Source: Acholeplasmataceae bacterium
Lineage (GTDB): Bacteria > Bacillota_I > Bacilli_A > Acholeplasmatales > Acholeplasmataceae
Direction of reading: 5' to 3'
NCBI GenBank assembly: GCA_030603805.1
Contig: JAUVXD010000001.1
Span: forward strand, 405,068-469,067
Length of the DNA: 64,000 bases
The notes under the pieces are model-generated. The model did not search any database. It was given only the letters and a program-made list of their open reading frames with translations, and had not been told where the DNA came from. Below, in pieces: positions 34,319 to 43,280 of this stretch; position 1 is the stretch's first letter; each line of letters opens with the position of its first letter. The position numbers and the translations under genes were made by a program.

Positions 34319-35920
34319 CTATAAATTCATTATACCCTTTTTTCTGATATTCTTTATTTCATCAAACGCTTTTTTATAGACAGGTATCATTCTTTTTTCT
34401 GTCACATGATTAAAAACATCATCTAAATCAAACCATTTCACATCTTTATGTTCTTTTGGATTGACGAAAATCTCTTGATCTTCATCCGCGATGAAAAGAA
34501 AGGTCGCATTTAAGTGCAAATGGTCTGGAATATAAGCACCATGCTTAAGATGGTTTGTAACTTGAATCACATCAATGGTGAAAATATCATGAGAATAAGG
34601 ATGTATCTCTTTTAACCCTGTTTCTTCCATCGCTTCTTTCATCGCAACTTCTAAAAGATTAGGGTTTCCATCATTATGTCCACCGACCCAAGCCCAAGAA
34701 TCATAGATATGATGATAGGCAAACAAAATCTTGGTCATTTTAGGATTAATAATAAAGGCTGATGAGGTGACATGAGCCGCTAAATTGGTTCGTAAAAGAC
34801 AATCGGAATTGTGTTTGATAAACTGTAAGATGAGTGCTTGATCTTTTGATTCTTGTTCATTTTTTGGTAGATATGATCCAAACGCTTCTTGATAACTCAC
34901 GGATAAAACCTCTTTTTCTAATTGATAATAAAGATAATTTTTTTGTGGATTGCCTTCACTTAATGTATAGGTTTTGATGACTCTCGAAAAGCCGGATTGC
35001 TTCCAGAAATGGCGTCCTCTTTCATTTTTAGCTGAAACGCCTAAACCCATTTTTTTCATAAGATTTCGTTTTGTATAATCCGTGAGATGTTCGATAGTTT
35101 TATATCCATATCCCTGATTTCTTAAGTTGGAATCAATGATCATCAGAGATATCCAAAATGTGTCCTTTGTAGGGTATCCTCGATATCCCATCACAAATCC
35201 AAGAATACTCCCAAGATAATCTTTAATGGATAGTAAATCAAAATGGTCTTTTGTTGCACCTTCAATCGGTGGTAAATCTCCCTCAATAAAACATTTTTTA
35301 ATAAAATCGGGCTCTGGTTGAACACCATTATGAACCTTCAAATCCTGATATGAAAGATTGATTTCTTCTAAACGATCTAAATCCATCATATCTGCTTTTT
35401 CTAAATAGATACTCGATTTTGCCTTTTTGTAAATATCCTCGATCAGTTTGGATTTTCCGTCTATATAGGCATCAATATCATAGCGATGTTTTTCTGCTAA
35501 TTCTTTTTTTAACGCTTCATATTTTAATCGATCATCGACGTTTTGTCTTAACCAGTTTCTAAGATATAGATGATTTTTAAAGGCTTCAGCATCGTTAAAG
35601 GTGACATAAAGATGATACTTAAACCCTAAATCTGGTCCTGAAAATGCATATCGATCTTGAATACCTAAATCACCACGATTAACAAATCCTTGTTTGATTA
35701 AAACTTCTTCAATTTTTAGGAAATCTTTTCTTTCAATGACGATATCACAATCAATGATTGGTTTTGATGCAAGACCAAAAACCGATGTTGACCCTACGTG
35801 TTCAATTGTTACATTAAATGCTTTTAAAATCTCTAAAAGTTCTCTTTTGAGTTTAAGAAAATCATCTTGCCATGATGCTTGATAATCTAAAATAATAACT
35901 TCTTTTGTCAAAAATGACAT
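34319..35920 (-). CDS. GrpB-GNAT-NUDIX triple-domain fusion
   Basis: 533 residues, three domains normally found as separate proteins. Residues about 5-170: GrpB/UPF0157 nucleotidyltransferase-like domain with IEHVGSTSV and KPIIDCDIVI. About 175-335: GNAT acetyltransferase with RNQGYGYKTIEHL as the CoA loop and NERGRHFW. About 345-530: NUDIX domain with AWVGGHNDGN and a Nudix box ending KEAMEETGL, in which the usual first Glu is Pro and the Arg is Lys, so hydrolysis may be weak or specialised. The three together suggest modification or clearance of a nucleotide-linked or amine metabolite (inference). Confidence 0.85.
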   Translation of the reverse strand: MSFLTKEVIILDYQASWQDDFLKLKRELLEILKAFNVTIEHVGSTSVFGLASKPIIDCDIVIERKDFLKIEEVLIKQGFVNRGDLGIQDRYAFSGPDLGFKYHLYVTFNDAEAFKNHLYLRNWLRQNVDDRLKYEALKKELAEKHRYDIDAYIDGKSKLIEDIYKKAKSSIYLEKADMMDLDRLEEINLSYQDLKVHNGVQPEPDFIKKCFIEGDLPPIEGATKDHFDLLSIKDYLGSILGFVMGYRGYPTKDTFWISLMIIDSNLRNQGYGYKTIEHLTDYTKRNLMKKMGLGVSAKNERGRHFWKQSGFSRVIKTYTLSEGNPQKNYLYYQLEKEVLSVSYQEAFGSYLPKNEQESKDQALILQFIKHNSDCLLRTNLAAHVTSSAFIINPKMTKILFAYHHIYDSWAWVGGHNDGNPNLLEVAMKEAMEETGLKEIHPYSHDIFTIDVIQVTNHLKHGAYIPDHLHLNATFLFIADEDQEIFVNPKEHKDVKWFDLDDVFNHVTEKRMIPVYKKAFDEIKNIRKKGIMNL

Positions 35921-35929
35921 AAATAAACC

Positions 35930-36964
35930 TCAACTAACTGAAGATTCTAGTATTTCAAATGTCTGATTGGTTGGATCAATTGAAGCCATAGCACCATAAG
36001 GTATGGTCATCATAGGTTCTGTATGACCAAAGGGACAATTATATAAAATGGGGATCTCTGTTAAGCTAAATTCTTTAAATATTTTGATGATGCTCACCTG
36101 ATATTCATTAAAGTAAATATTTTGGTAAGGTTTTCCAAATAACACACCTCGTGCCTGTTGTAAGATACCTAAAATGCCATAACTTCTTAACATATATTCA
36201 AGTTGAGATGGTGTGATTTGGTCTTCTGAAGTTTCAAAGAACAAAATTGAGTTCTCTAAGTCCTTAAGAGATGGCATGAGTTTTGTGCCTTTGGCAAACT
36301 CTAAAACTTCTATACACCCACCAAATAATTTCCCAAAAACTTTCTTTTTACCTTGAAGGGTTAAGATACCCTCGTGAGGTACCATGGTTTTTCTTAAATG
36401 CTTATGTGTTTCTAACCACTCGATTCGATCACCTGTCCATGTACTTGGCGCGTGAACTAAACCGATTGGATTTTTCTCAAATAATGCTTTTTTAAGATAT
36501 TTTTTGGTGTAATCAAACATGCCTCCATTTTCAGCAAACTCAGATAAAATCGCTGGGCCATAAAATGAGGTTACACCTGCGTGTACTAAAAACAAGTGGA
36601 GTATGGTGGTATCCGAAAATCCTAAACAAATTTTGGGATGATTCTTGATAACATCAAAATCAATATAAGGCAAAAGTCTGATGGAGTCATCCCCACCAAT
36701 ACATGAAAAGATGGCTTTAACTTCAGGATTTTCAAATGCATCCATTAAATCTTTAGCTCGTGCTTCTGGATTTAAGTAGACCCATTCTGAGCCTTTTAGT
36801 GTATGGGGATACTCGATAACTTTAAGCCCTAAAACATCTTCAATATAGGCTTTACCTTGTTCATATCGCCACCTAATCAAAGGATCACCAGCACCGCCCC
36901 ATGATAGACTAACTGCAGCAACCAAATCTCCTTTTTTAAGTGCTTGAGGTTTGATGAGATTCAT
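35930..36964 (-). CDS. S66 serine peptidase (LD-carboxypeptidase / MccF-like)
   Basis: About 344 residues from ATG 36964, which has AAGGAGG upstream; a longer in-frame start at 37120 lies deep inside the previous gene. It has VAAVSLSWGG, FSCIGGDDS, the nucleophile Ser in GFSDTTIL, and an EGILTLQGKKKVFGKLFGG region with a C-terminal His in CPFGHTEPM. The family includes murein LD-carboxypeptidases and MccF, which cleaves microcin C-type peptidyl-nucleotides. The GNAT-rich neighbourhood favours the MccF-like side, but the length suits both. Confidence 0.85.
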   Translation of the reverse strand: MNLIKPQALKKGDLVAAVSLSWGGAGDPLIRWRYEQGKAYIEDVLGLKVIEYPHTLKGSEWVYLNPEARAKDLMDAFENPEVKAIFSCIGGDDSIRLLPYIDFDVIKNHPKICLGFSDTTILHLFLVHAGVTSFYGPAILSEFAENGGMFDYTKKYLKKALFEKNPIGLVHAPSTWTGDRIEWLETHKHLRKTMVPHEGILTLQGKKKVFGKLFGGCIEVLEFAKGTKLMPSLKDLENSILFFETSEDQITPSQLEYMLRSYGILGILQQARGVLFGKPYQNIYFNEYQVSIIKIFKEFSLTEIPILYNCPFGHTEPMMTIPYGAMASIDPTNQTFEILESSVS

Positions 36965-38033
36965 ATCCGTCCTCCTTAAGATTGATCCAATATCTTCTAG
37001 TGAGTCTTGTGTGTCCGTCAATGGAAAGGAGAATCTTATCCCAAAGGATACCTCCATTTTTTTCAATGACTCGATATGATCCAATATTGCTATCATTACA
37101 TGTAATGAGTGCTTGATCAATGCCTAAATTCTTTGCTTCTAACAAAGCAAGTTTAAGCATGATTGATCCATAGCCTTGGTTTCTTTTGCTATATCGAATC
37201 CCATAACCGATGTGTCCACCAAAGGTAGTTAAGCTTTCAGTAAGTGAATGACGAATGCCAATTTCTCCTATAAAATCTTTGCCATCAACAAGCCAAAAAT
37301 AAGATTGTTTTACATAAAGTGGGGGTAGATCAATACCTAATCGAAAATTTTCAAATTTCTTGAAAATATCCATTTGATCAGGATTTGAGAATTGATACGT
37401 TAAGACTTCATCTTGATATTCATGAATCGCCTCTTTGTAAGAATCAAGATAAAAGGGATCGGGTTTGATGAGTTTTAAGGATTCATATTTTTTGATCCAT
37501 AAGCTAATTTTGTCTTTGAGTCCATGGTACAATTCATCATTAAAAGTTGTTGTATCAAAAACAAAATCTGAAAGGGGCTTCACTTCATGATTATAGTTTT
37601 CAACTACGCGACCAAAAACATCTTCAGGAATATCCCCTGTAGACTTATGAACGTTGTGTCTATTTGGATTTCGATCTTTATATCTTTGATACAACGTTTT
37701 CAAATCAGCTGTCATAAAAATGAAGAGCATCTGCCATCCATTTTTCTTAGATAATGTTTCTACTTGTTGAAATTCATGCTTTTTAAAATTACTCTCGAGC
37801 ATAACAGAGGGTTGCGTATTCAAAGTAGATTTTGCCATGTAGAGCATCAAAGAAAATGTTGCATCAGATAATTTGAGATTTTCCTCACGATTGGAAAATC
37901 CAATATGATCGCCTAAGACTTCTTTGATATCATCTTTATTAAATACAGGAACTCCTAAATCAGCAGAAATTCTTTTTGAAACGGTTGTTTTAAGTGCAGC
38001 AAGCTGCCCACCAAATAGGATTAGAGTTTTCAT
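36936..38033 (-). CDS. P-loop kinase-like / GNAT fusion
   Basis: 365 residues. The N-terminal half begins TLILFGGQLAALKTT, an AAA_33/zeta-like P-loop with the central Gly replaced, then NKDDIKEVLGD and DRNPNRHN. The C-terminal half (about 195-360) is a GNAT acetyltransferase with RYSKRNQGYGSIMLKLAL and CNDSNIGSYRVIEKNGG. It overlaps amidase upstream (ATGA) and the S66 peptidase downstream. Phosphorylation and acetylation of the same class of small molecule is plausible but unproven; the altered P-loop may have lost activity. Confidence 0.8.
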   Translation of the reverse strand: MKTLILFGGQLAALKTTVSKRISADLGVPVFNKDDIKEVLGDHIGFSNREENLKLSDATFSLMLYMAKSTLNTQPSVMLESNFKKHEFQQVETLSKKNGWQMLFIFMTADLKTLYQRYKDRNPNRHNVHKSTGDIPEDVFGRVVENYNHEVKPLSDFVFDTTTFNDELYHGLKDKISLWIKKYESLKLIKPDPFYLDSYKEAIHEYQDEVLTYQFSNPDQMDIFKKFENFRLGIDLPPLYVKQSYFWLVDGKDFIGEIGIRHSLTESLTTFGGHIGYGIRYSKRNQGYGSIMLKLALLEAKNLGIDQALITCNDSNIGSYRVIEKNGGILWDKILLSIDGHTRLTRRYWINLKEDGYESHQTSST

Positions 38034-39400
38034 AGATTTTCGTTTTTCTTTTGTTCATAGTGATGACATAATTGCATTAACCGGTGATCATCAAACTTCG
38101 CACCGACGAAAACAGATGCTTTCGGAATTTTATTAAAAATACCTTCTGGAATACATATCGAAGGATTACCATAAATAGGTGCAAATCCCATCCAAACTGG
38201 TGCAACAATCGCTAGAAGATTATGCTCTAAAATAAGATTTTCTAAACGGCTTGCTTCTTTAACTAAATTCGATCTTAATTCAAGATATGTTTCACTTTTT
38301 AAATTGCCATTGGTTTTATCTGATGCCTCTAAAATACTTTGTCCATACTTCAAACATCTTTCTGCATTTTGGCTATTAAACTTGATAATATCCGATAAAG
38401 TTCGATGTTTTGTTGCACCTTTGACTGTATCTAAAAATGCATTCATCGAGTGTTTGAATTCAATAATGAGTGTGGGGTCATTGTTGAGTTTAGGATGCTC
38501 TATCGATATCTCAATAACCTCATGACCCATAGATTTAAGTCGTTCAAAAGATTGTTGATAGACCTTCATATCTTCTTCTGAATAAGGATGATTTGTAAGT
38601 GTTAATAACCCAATTTTGCCTTTTCTAAGCGGTTTATCAAGCATATCTACAAACTTTTTGTCTCGCTTGATAGGAAGCGTATCTTGATCATGTTCATCTT
38701 TCTGATTGATTGCATCCATGAGCATTGCACAATCATAAACTGTCGAAGCCATTGGACCTGCAGTATCTTGTGTTGGCGATATTGGGATAATTCCGTATTT
38801 AGATACCATCCCAAAGGTAGGCTTGTAAGAGACAATTTGACATTGGTAGGCAGGTGCCATTAAAGAACCATTGGTCTCAGTACCGATAGCACCAGAAACT
38901 ATACCTAGTTTTACAGCCACTGCACTGCCTGTAGATGAGCCGTAAGGATCTATGGTTTCATCAAATGGATGTTTCACTTGACCATGCATGGAGCCATATC
39001 CCGAAGGCATGTTGTCATAGCTCATGAAATAGGCAAACTCAGATAAATTAGCTTTACCAAAAATAATCGCACCTTCTTTTTCAAGCATGTTCACAATCGA
39101 TGCCTGATAAGGCGCAAAAAAGTCATGAAATGCATAACTATTACATGTTGTTGGTGTTTGATCATTTAAAAGGATATTATCTTTAATCACAATAGGAAGC
39201 CCATGAAGAGATCCTCTAATCAATCCTTTTGCTCTTTCTTTGTCTCTTTCTAAAGCAAGCTTCAATACATCTGGATGGATCGATGCAATCGCATTTTTAT
39301 CTTTCCAAACTTGATGCATACGTAGTGATTCTCTAACAAGATTTTCACTGGTTGTCAATCCATTTTCAAGCGCTTCTTTCATTTGTTTTAGTGTCATCAT
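38030..39400 (-). CDS. amidase-signature hydrolase
   Basis: 456 residues. Catalytic Lys in IVIKDNIL, the Ser-cisSer region DPYGSSTGSAVAVKLG (usually GSSGGSA, here GSSTGSA), and nucleophile region GTETNGSLMAPA. It hydrolyses an amide bond; GatA is unlikely because no gatB/gatC is adjacent. It is followed with a 4-nt overlap by the kinase-GNAT gene. Confidence 0.9.
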   Translation of the reverse strand: MMTLKQMKEALENGLTTSENLVRESLRMHQVWKDKNAIASIHPDVLKLALERDKERAKGLIRGSLHGLPIVIKDNILLNDQTPTTCNSYAFHDFFAPYQASIVNMLEKEGAIIFGKANLSEFAYFMSYDNMPSGYGSMHGQVKHPFDETIDPYGSSTGSAVAVKLGIVSGAIGTETNGSLMAPAYQCQIVSYKPTFGMVSKYGIIPISPTQDTAGPMASTVYDCAMLMDAINQKDEHDQDTLPIKRDKKFVDMLDKPLRKGKIGLLTLTNHPYSEEDMKVYQQSFERLKSMGHEVIEISIEHPKLNNDPTLIIEFKHSMNAFLDTVKGATKHRTLSDIIKFNSQNAERCLKYGQSILEASDKTNGNLKSETYLELRSNLVKEASRLENLILEHNLLAIVAPVWMGFAPIYGNPSICIPEGIFNKIPKASVFVGAKFDDHRLMQLCHHYEQKKNENL

Positions 39401-39447
39401 GAAATCTCCAATAACTCTATATATTTTTAATCATATATCTTTAATGT

Positions 39448-40212
39448 CTAATCTTTTTTCTCTTCAATCATTTTTCTGAAAAAATGAAAATCGGCTATAA
39501 ATTTAAAATTCCAACGTTCATAAAGTGTTTTTGCTGTATCACTTAAATCTGTCACCAAATAAACTTCTTTGACGTTGTTTTTCTTTAAAAAGTCAATCAT
39601 ATGTTTCATCAATAAGGATCCATAACCATGCTTTTGATAAGCTTCAACAATATAAAATTCATCAATTTTTGCATAGTTTTGATCTATGAAACAATTGATA
39701 TGGCCAATAATTCGGTCTTCGTGTTTGATATAGAAATATATGTAATTCTTAAATTGTGTTAATACTTCTTTTTGTCTTTTAACATTACTTTCTGCATACG
39801 ACGTTCCAAAAAGCAAATCCTCTTGGTAGAGAAAATCAAAGAAATGTTGATCTTTTTTGGGATCTACCTGATAGACTACTGCATTGATTTTGGAATGAAT
39901 CTCGATGTGATTAATATCATTTGCATAGTAAGCATCATGGTCATGAATATAGCCTGAAAAAATAGGATTATGCGTGATGTCAATACCTTCTTCTATTCGG
40001 TATAAAACAAACCCATGTTTCGATGTATCCATATAGTAAAGATTTAAATCTCTTAAAGAGTAATCGTTTCTCAAAATATGTAGATAATTATGGAAATACT
40101 TATCTCTTTGTTTTTCATCATAGAAAGCATAGCCGAATGGATATTTAACTTGTTTAGAAAATAGTTTAATATATTTAATTTCCATATCTATGATTTGATT
40201 TTTCGTCATCAT
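39448..40212 (-). CDS. GNAT-family acetyltransferase
   Basis: 254 residues. The acetyl-CoA motif is QKHGYGSLLMKHMI at about 205, followed by VKEVYLVTDLSDTAKTLYERWNFK. The N-terminal half is a less conserved extension. Substrate unknown. First gene of the string running down to 33140, with a 47-nt gap to the amidase gene. Confidence 0.85.
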   Translation of the reverse strand: MMTKNQIIDMEIKYIKLFSKQVKYPFGYAFYDEKQRDKYFHNYLHILRNDYSLRDLNLYYMDTSKHGFVLYRIEEGIDITHNPIFSGYIHDHDAYYANDINHIEIHSKINAVVYQVDPKKDQHFFDFLYQEDLLFGTSYAESNVKRQKEVLTQFKNYIYFYIKHEDRIIGHINCFIDQNYAKIDEFYIVEAYQKHGYGSLLMKHMIDFLKKNNVKEVYLVTDLSDTAKTLYERWNFKFIADFHFFRKMIEEKKD

Positions 40213-40256
40213 CTTAACAGACCTCCAATTTTAAAAACTATCTACACCTTATAATG

Positions 40257-41474
40257 TTAATCAGGTTTAATGTCCTGATCAATGACTTCATAAAGATCCA
40301 TTCTTAAATTAGAATTGGTGAAATCGATGCCTCGATATGTTTTGTATTGCTCTGATTCAATACGCATGTCAGCCATAGCCTTCTCTAAATCAGAAAGCTT
40401 AAGATTTTGTCTGACAAAGGTGAGTTCATAAGCTGAAAGATTGAGCATATCATCTGTAATGTCTTCTTTTAAAACACTGATCGTTGCGTAAACACTTGCA
40501 AATTTGTCCCATAAATTGACATAAAGTGTCGCTTCAGGAAAGAGTCTTTTACCCTTATAATAGATTGCTTTAAAGGTATTTGATGTGTCTTCTTCGCTGA
40601 AAACATAATCCCAACCTGTAGCTTCTAAGAGTTGCCAAGTCAATCTAATTCGATTCTCTGTATGGTTCTCTTCATAAATAAAATATCTGCCTCTGGCATT
40701 AAAGTATTCAATGAGATCTAGTTTATTTCCTTCATAATCATGAAACTGTACACGCATACCCGTTTTAGGATTATACCATCGAAGGCTAGAACCAGAATTT
40801 CCAAACTCTCGTTTATCTGATATTTCATAAAATGTTTGATCTTTTTGATTTTGATATCGATACCAATAAGTCAATGATGAGTATCTTAGATGAATCATTT
40901 GATTATTTTCAACAAACTCAAAATAATAGGTGTAATGATCTATTGGGTAATAAGACAACTCCATGAGATAGAAATTTTTCTGTTGATATCCCATTTTTAG
41001 ACCGATAAAAAAAGATTGACCCATACCTTCCATTAAAAATTTGAAAACGACACCACCTGATTGTGAGAGTTTGAGATTGGCTTCTAAGTTCGCATAACCT
41101 TGATACTCAATTGTCATGGTGACTTCTAACTCTTCTATCTCCATTTCTAGAAGTTTGTCAATCACTTCATCTAAAAGATCTCTATAAATCAGTAATGTAG
41201 AATCAAGTTGAACATCCGTTGAGTTATCTCTTTGACGATTGTAAACAGTCATGTATTCATTTTTTGATTTCATGCCTGGATTGCTACTTGATAGCGGTAT
41301 AGTATAATTATCAAATGGTTCAAAAGATACAGTGGATTGATTATTTTCAATTAATTTATTTAGCCTTTGTTGATAACTTTGTAACTTACCAAGTAGATCT
41401 TGTGGCTCAAGTTGACATGCAGAAACAAAAAACAAAAAACTCAAAAAAATAGTAACTAACCATAACTTTTTCAT
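40257..41474 (-). CDS. lipoprotein of unknown function
   Basis: 405 residues. A signal peptide with lipobox FVSAC gives lipid-anchored Cys20. The mature protein is rich in Tyr, Glu and Asn with alternating strand patterns and no recognised domain. A GGGGG ribosome site precedes the ATG at 41474. It is processed by Lgt/Lsp-type enzymes; an Lgt is encoded at 57040 but in a different context. Confidence 0.75.
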   Translation of the reverse strand: MKKLWLVTIFLSFLFFVSACQLEPQDLLGKLQSYQQRLNKLIENNQSTVSFEPFDNYTIPLSSSNPGMKSKNEYMTVYNRQRDNSTDVQLDSTLLIYRDLLDEVIDKLLEMEIEELEVTMTIEYQGYANLEANLKLSQSGGVVFKFLMEGMGQSFFIGLKMGYQQKNFYLMELSYYPIDHYTYYFEFVENNQMIHLRYSSLTYWYRYQNQKDQTFYEISDKREFGNSGSSLRWYNPKTGMRVQFHDYEGNKLDLIEYFNARGRYFIYEENHTENRIRLTWQLLEATGWDYVFSEEDTSNTFKAIYYKGKRLFPEATLYVNLWDKFASVYATISVLKEDITDDMLNLSAYELTFVRQNLKLSDLEKAMADMRIESEQYKTYRGIDFTNSNLRMDLYEVIDQDIKPD

Positions 41475-41661
41475 TCAAAAATCCCCCTTTTGATTATGAA
41501 AGAGTATCTGTTATCAAGTATAAAGATGTCTGTATATACTTGTCTTTCTTGCATCCAAATACCCTCTTCAAATTCGACTTATTTAATTCTATTATAAGTC
41601 AAAATACCGAAATTGATATGTTTTATCTATGATAAATATTACTAAAAAACCATTATATAAG

Positions 41662-41690
41662 AAAAAAGGCTTAACAAAGTTAAACACCTT
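41662..41690 (-). terminator. terminator after the second LURP-one-like gene
   Basis: On the minus strand AAGG-TG-TTTAAC-TTT-GTTAA-G-CCTT is followed by TTTTTTC, about 65 bp after the stop. The rest of 41475-41755 is A+T-rich and empty. Confidence 0.65.
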
Positions 41691-41755
41691 CCTTTGTAGC
41701 ACAAGCATAGTTTTATTAAACAGATGAAAGAATTTCTTAATTTGCACAATGATTT

Positions 41756-42223
41756 TTAAACAGAACTTCTATCGATTTGGGCGTCATGAATCAAGACAAC
41801 CATCATCATCAGTAACAATTCTAACTGCGATTCTTCAACTAAAATGACTTTGTGATAAACCTTTTTTATATCTTTTTTGATAGACAAAACAACTTGATTA
41901 TGATTTAGGATTTGAAACTCCTCAAAAGGAGACTTCCCGATTAATTGATAGTCTCCATATTCAGATTCAATTTGAAATTTATTGAACATAAAAAGGGTTT
42001 TTGCTTTGATGAGACATACTTCTATGCCATTTTTTTTAAGTGAATATTGTAATCTTAACCCAAATACTCGATCTGCAGTGTAGAGTAATTGTTCATTGTT
42101 ATAAAAGTCAACTCTACCTTGTAACATACTACTTTTAATTTGATATCGCACGTGATTTTTTGTGTCAATGATCATATTTCTATTCTTTTTAGGTATATAT
42201 AGCTCGATCAAATGATTCACCAC
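41756..42223 (-). CDS. LURP-one-related protein, second copy
   Basis: 155 residues; strand-rich, with NEQLLYTADRVFGLRLQYSL and ESEYGDYQLIGKSP units and a hydrophobic C-terminal helix (LELLLMMMVVLIHD) like the end of the 30659-31159 protein (AFMLALVILIDSIF). The start is uncertain: two consecutive GTG codons at 42220-42223 lack a strong ribosome site. Function unknown. Confidence 0.6.
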   Translation of the reverse strand: MVNHLIELYIPKKNRNMIIDTKNHVRYQIKSSMLQGRVDFYNNEQLLYTADRVFGLRLQYSLKKNGIEVCLIKAKTLFMFNKFQIESEYGDYQLIGKSPFEEFQILNHNQVVLSIKKDIKKVYHKVILVEESQLELLLMMMVVLIHDAQIDRSSV

Positions 42224-42326
42224 TTTCTATTTCTGTTAAACGCATAATACCATTCCATTAATGAAATTAGGTTAAAAATAGAGTGTTGTCAAGTATGCGT
42301 CAAGTATATAACAAGTACTATTATAG

Positions 42327-42479
42327 AGAAAGCAACGTGATAGACTCCACGTGCGTTGAAAAAACCATTTTGCTTGCAAAAACGACCTTGTATGTATTAA
42401 AGAAACATCAAAATCAGTCAAAATATGTTTACCTTTACAAAATTAAAAACTGTCTATAATACCAAAGTAACATATTTTA
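42327..42479 (+). repeat. dispersed structured repeat, copy 1 (core only)
   Basis: About 153 bp matching the right half of copies 2 and 3: AAAGCAACGTGATAG, GTGCGTTGAAAAAACCA, TTGCTTGCAAAA, then an inverted pair AAAATATGTT ... AACATATTTT at the end. The left half with the terminator-like hairpin is absent. It lies just downstream of the transglutaminase-like gene. The rest of 42224-42495 shows no gene. Confidence 0.75.
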
Positions 42480-42495
42480 ACTTCGATTTGTTTAA

Positions 42496-43275
42496 TTACT
42501 CAAGTTTATCTTCATTCATTTGCCAAGTTCCATCTTGTTTGAGATTCATCATTTTTAGATAATATTCATTTGGTTTCGAAGTTTGATAATTATGTTTTTT
42601 ACTTATATCATACTCTGAGATTGCAGCTAGATTATAAAGACTTGTTATGTAATCCAATTGTTTACTATCGTTTATTTTACTGCTGTATATTTTATGAACT
42701 AGTTTTGGTTTCCTTAGCAGATCATAGACAGAATAATTTTGATCTAATCTTGCGATAACACCGTATAAAAAATCACACATCATATATTTGCCATCAAGAT
42801 ATACCTCTACGACTTGATGTCCATGATATGCTTGGAATGGGTTAACTAGAATAGCGATTCTACTTGGCATATCTAAGCATTGTATAATGGCTGCACCTAC
42901 TCTAGAAATATCTGTGCACCAATCACTACCTCTTTGAATGATTTCTAACTCGGTTCCTCCGAAAATCATTTCTTCAAATGGTGTATTGAATCTTTCAACT
43001 ATTTCATTTACAAATTCAATTGTTCTATTAATAGATTCAAGATGATTATCACCTTTTAATTTAAGTGCAATTTCATATAGTTCATGGTTGCTGATATCTT
43101 GTGAAACAGCATTTGGGGCTTTATATAGAAATGATTTTGAGTCTTCATCTAAAAAAATCATGTTTTTCAATAAGGCATGATCAACTGATCCTTTATGATG
43201 CAAATCATTTTTAAACATATGTTCATATGCCTTTCCAAATACACCATAACCAGTTTTCGTCTTTGACTTGTTCAT
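42496..43275 (-). CDS. transglutaminase-like cysteine protein
   Basis: 259 residues. Central region has DWCTDISRVGAAIIQCLDMPSRIA, then YHGHQVVEVYLDGKYMMCDF, giving the Cys-His-Asp order of transglutaminase/papain-like cores. No signal peptide. It starts 5 nt after the Fic stop, sharing the AAGGT site, so the two are co-expressed. It may be a protease or amide-transfer enzyme acting with the Fic protein; no named family is recognised. Confidence 0.7.
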   Translation of the reverse strand: MNKSKTKTGYGVFGKAYEHMFKNDLHHKGSVDHALLKNMIFLDEDSKSFLYKAPNAVSQDISNHELYEIALKLKGDNHLESINRTIEFVNEIVERFNTPFEEMIFGGTELEIIQRGSDWCTDISRVGAAIIQCLDMPSRIAILVNPFQAYHGHQVVEVYLDGKYMMCDFLYGVIARLDQNYSVYDLLRKPKLVHKIYSSKINDSKQLDYITSLYNLAAISEYDISKKHNYQTSKPNEYYLKMMNLKQDGTWQMNEDKLE

Positions 43276-43280
43276 GACTT

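Noticed and set aside
36965..37120. Longer N-terminus for the S66 peptidase
   Set aside because: It would be read entirely within the GNAT domain of the upstream gene; ATG 36964 has AAGGAGG and matches the family start.
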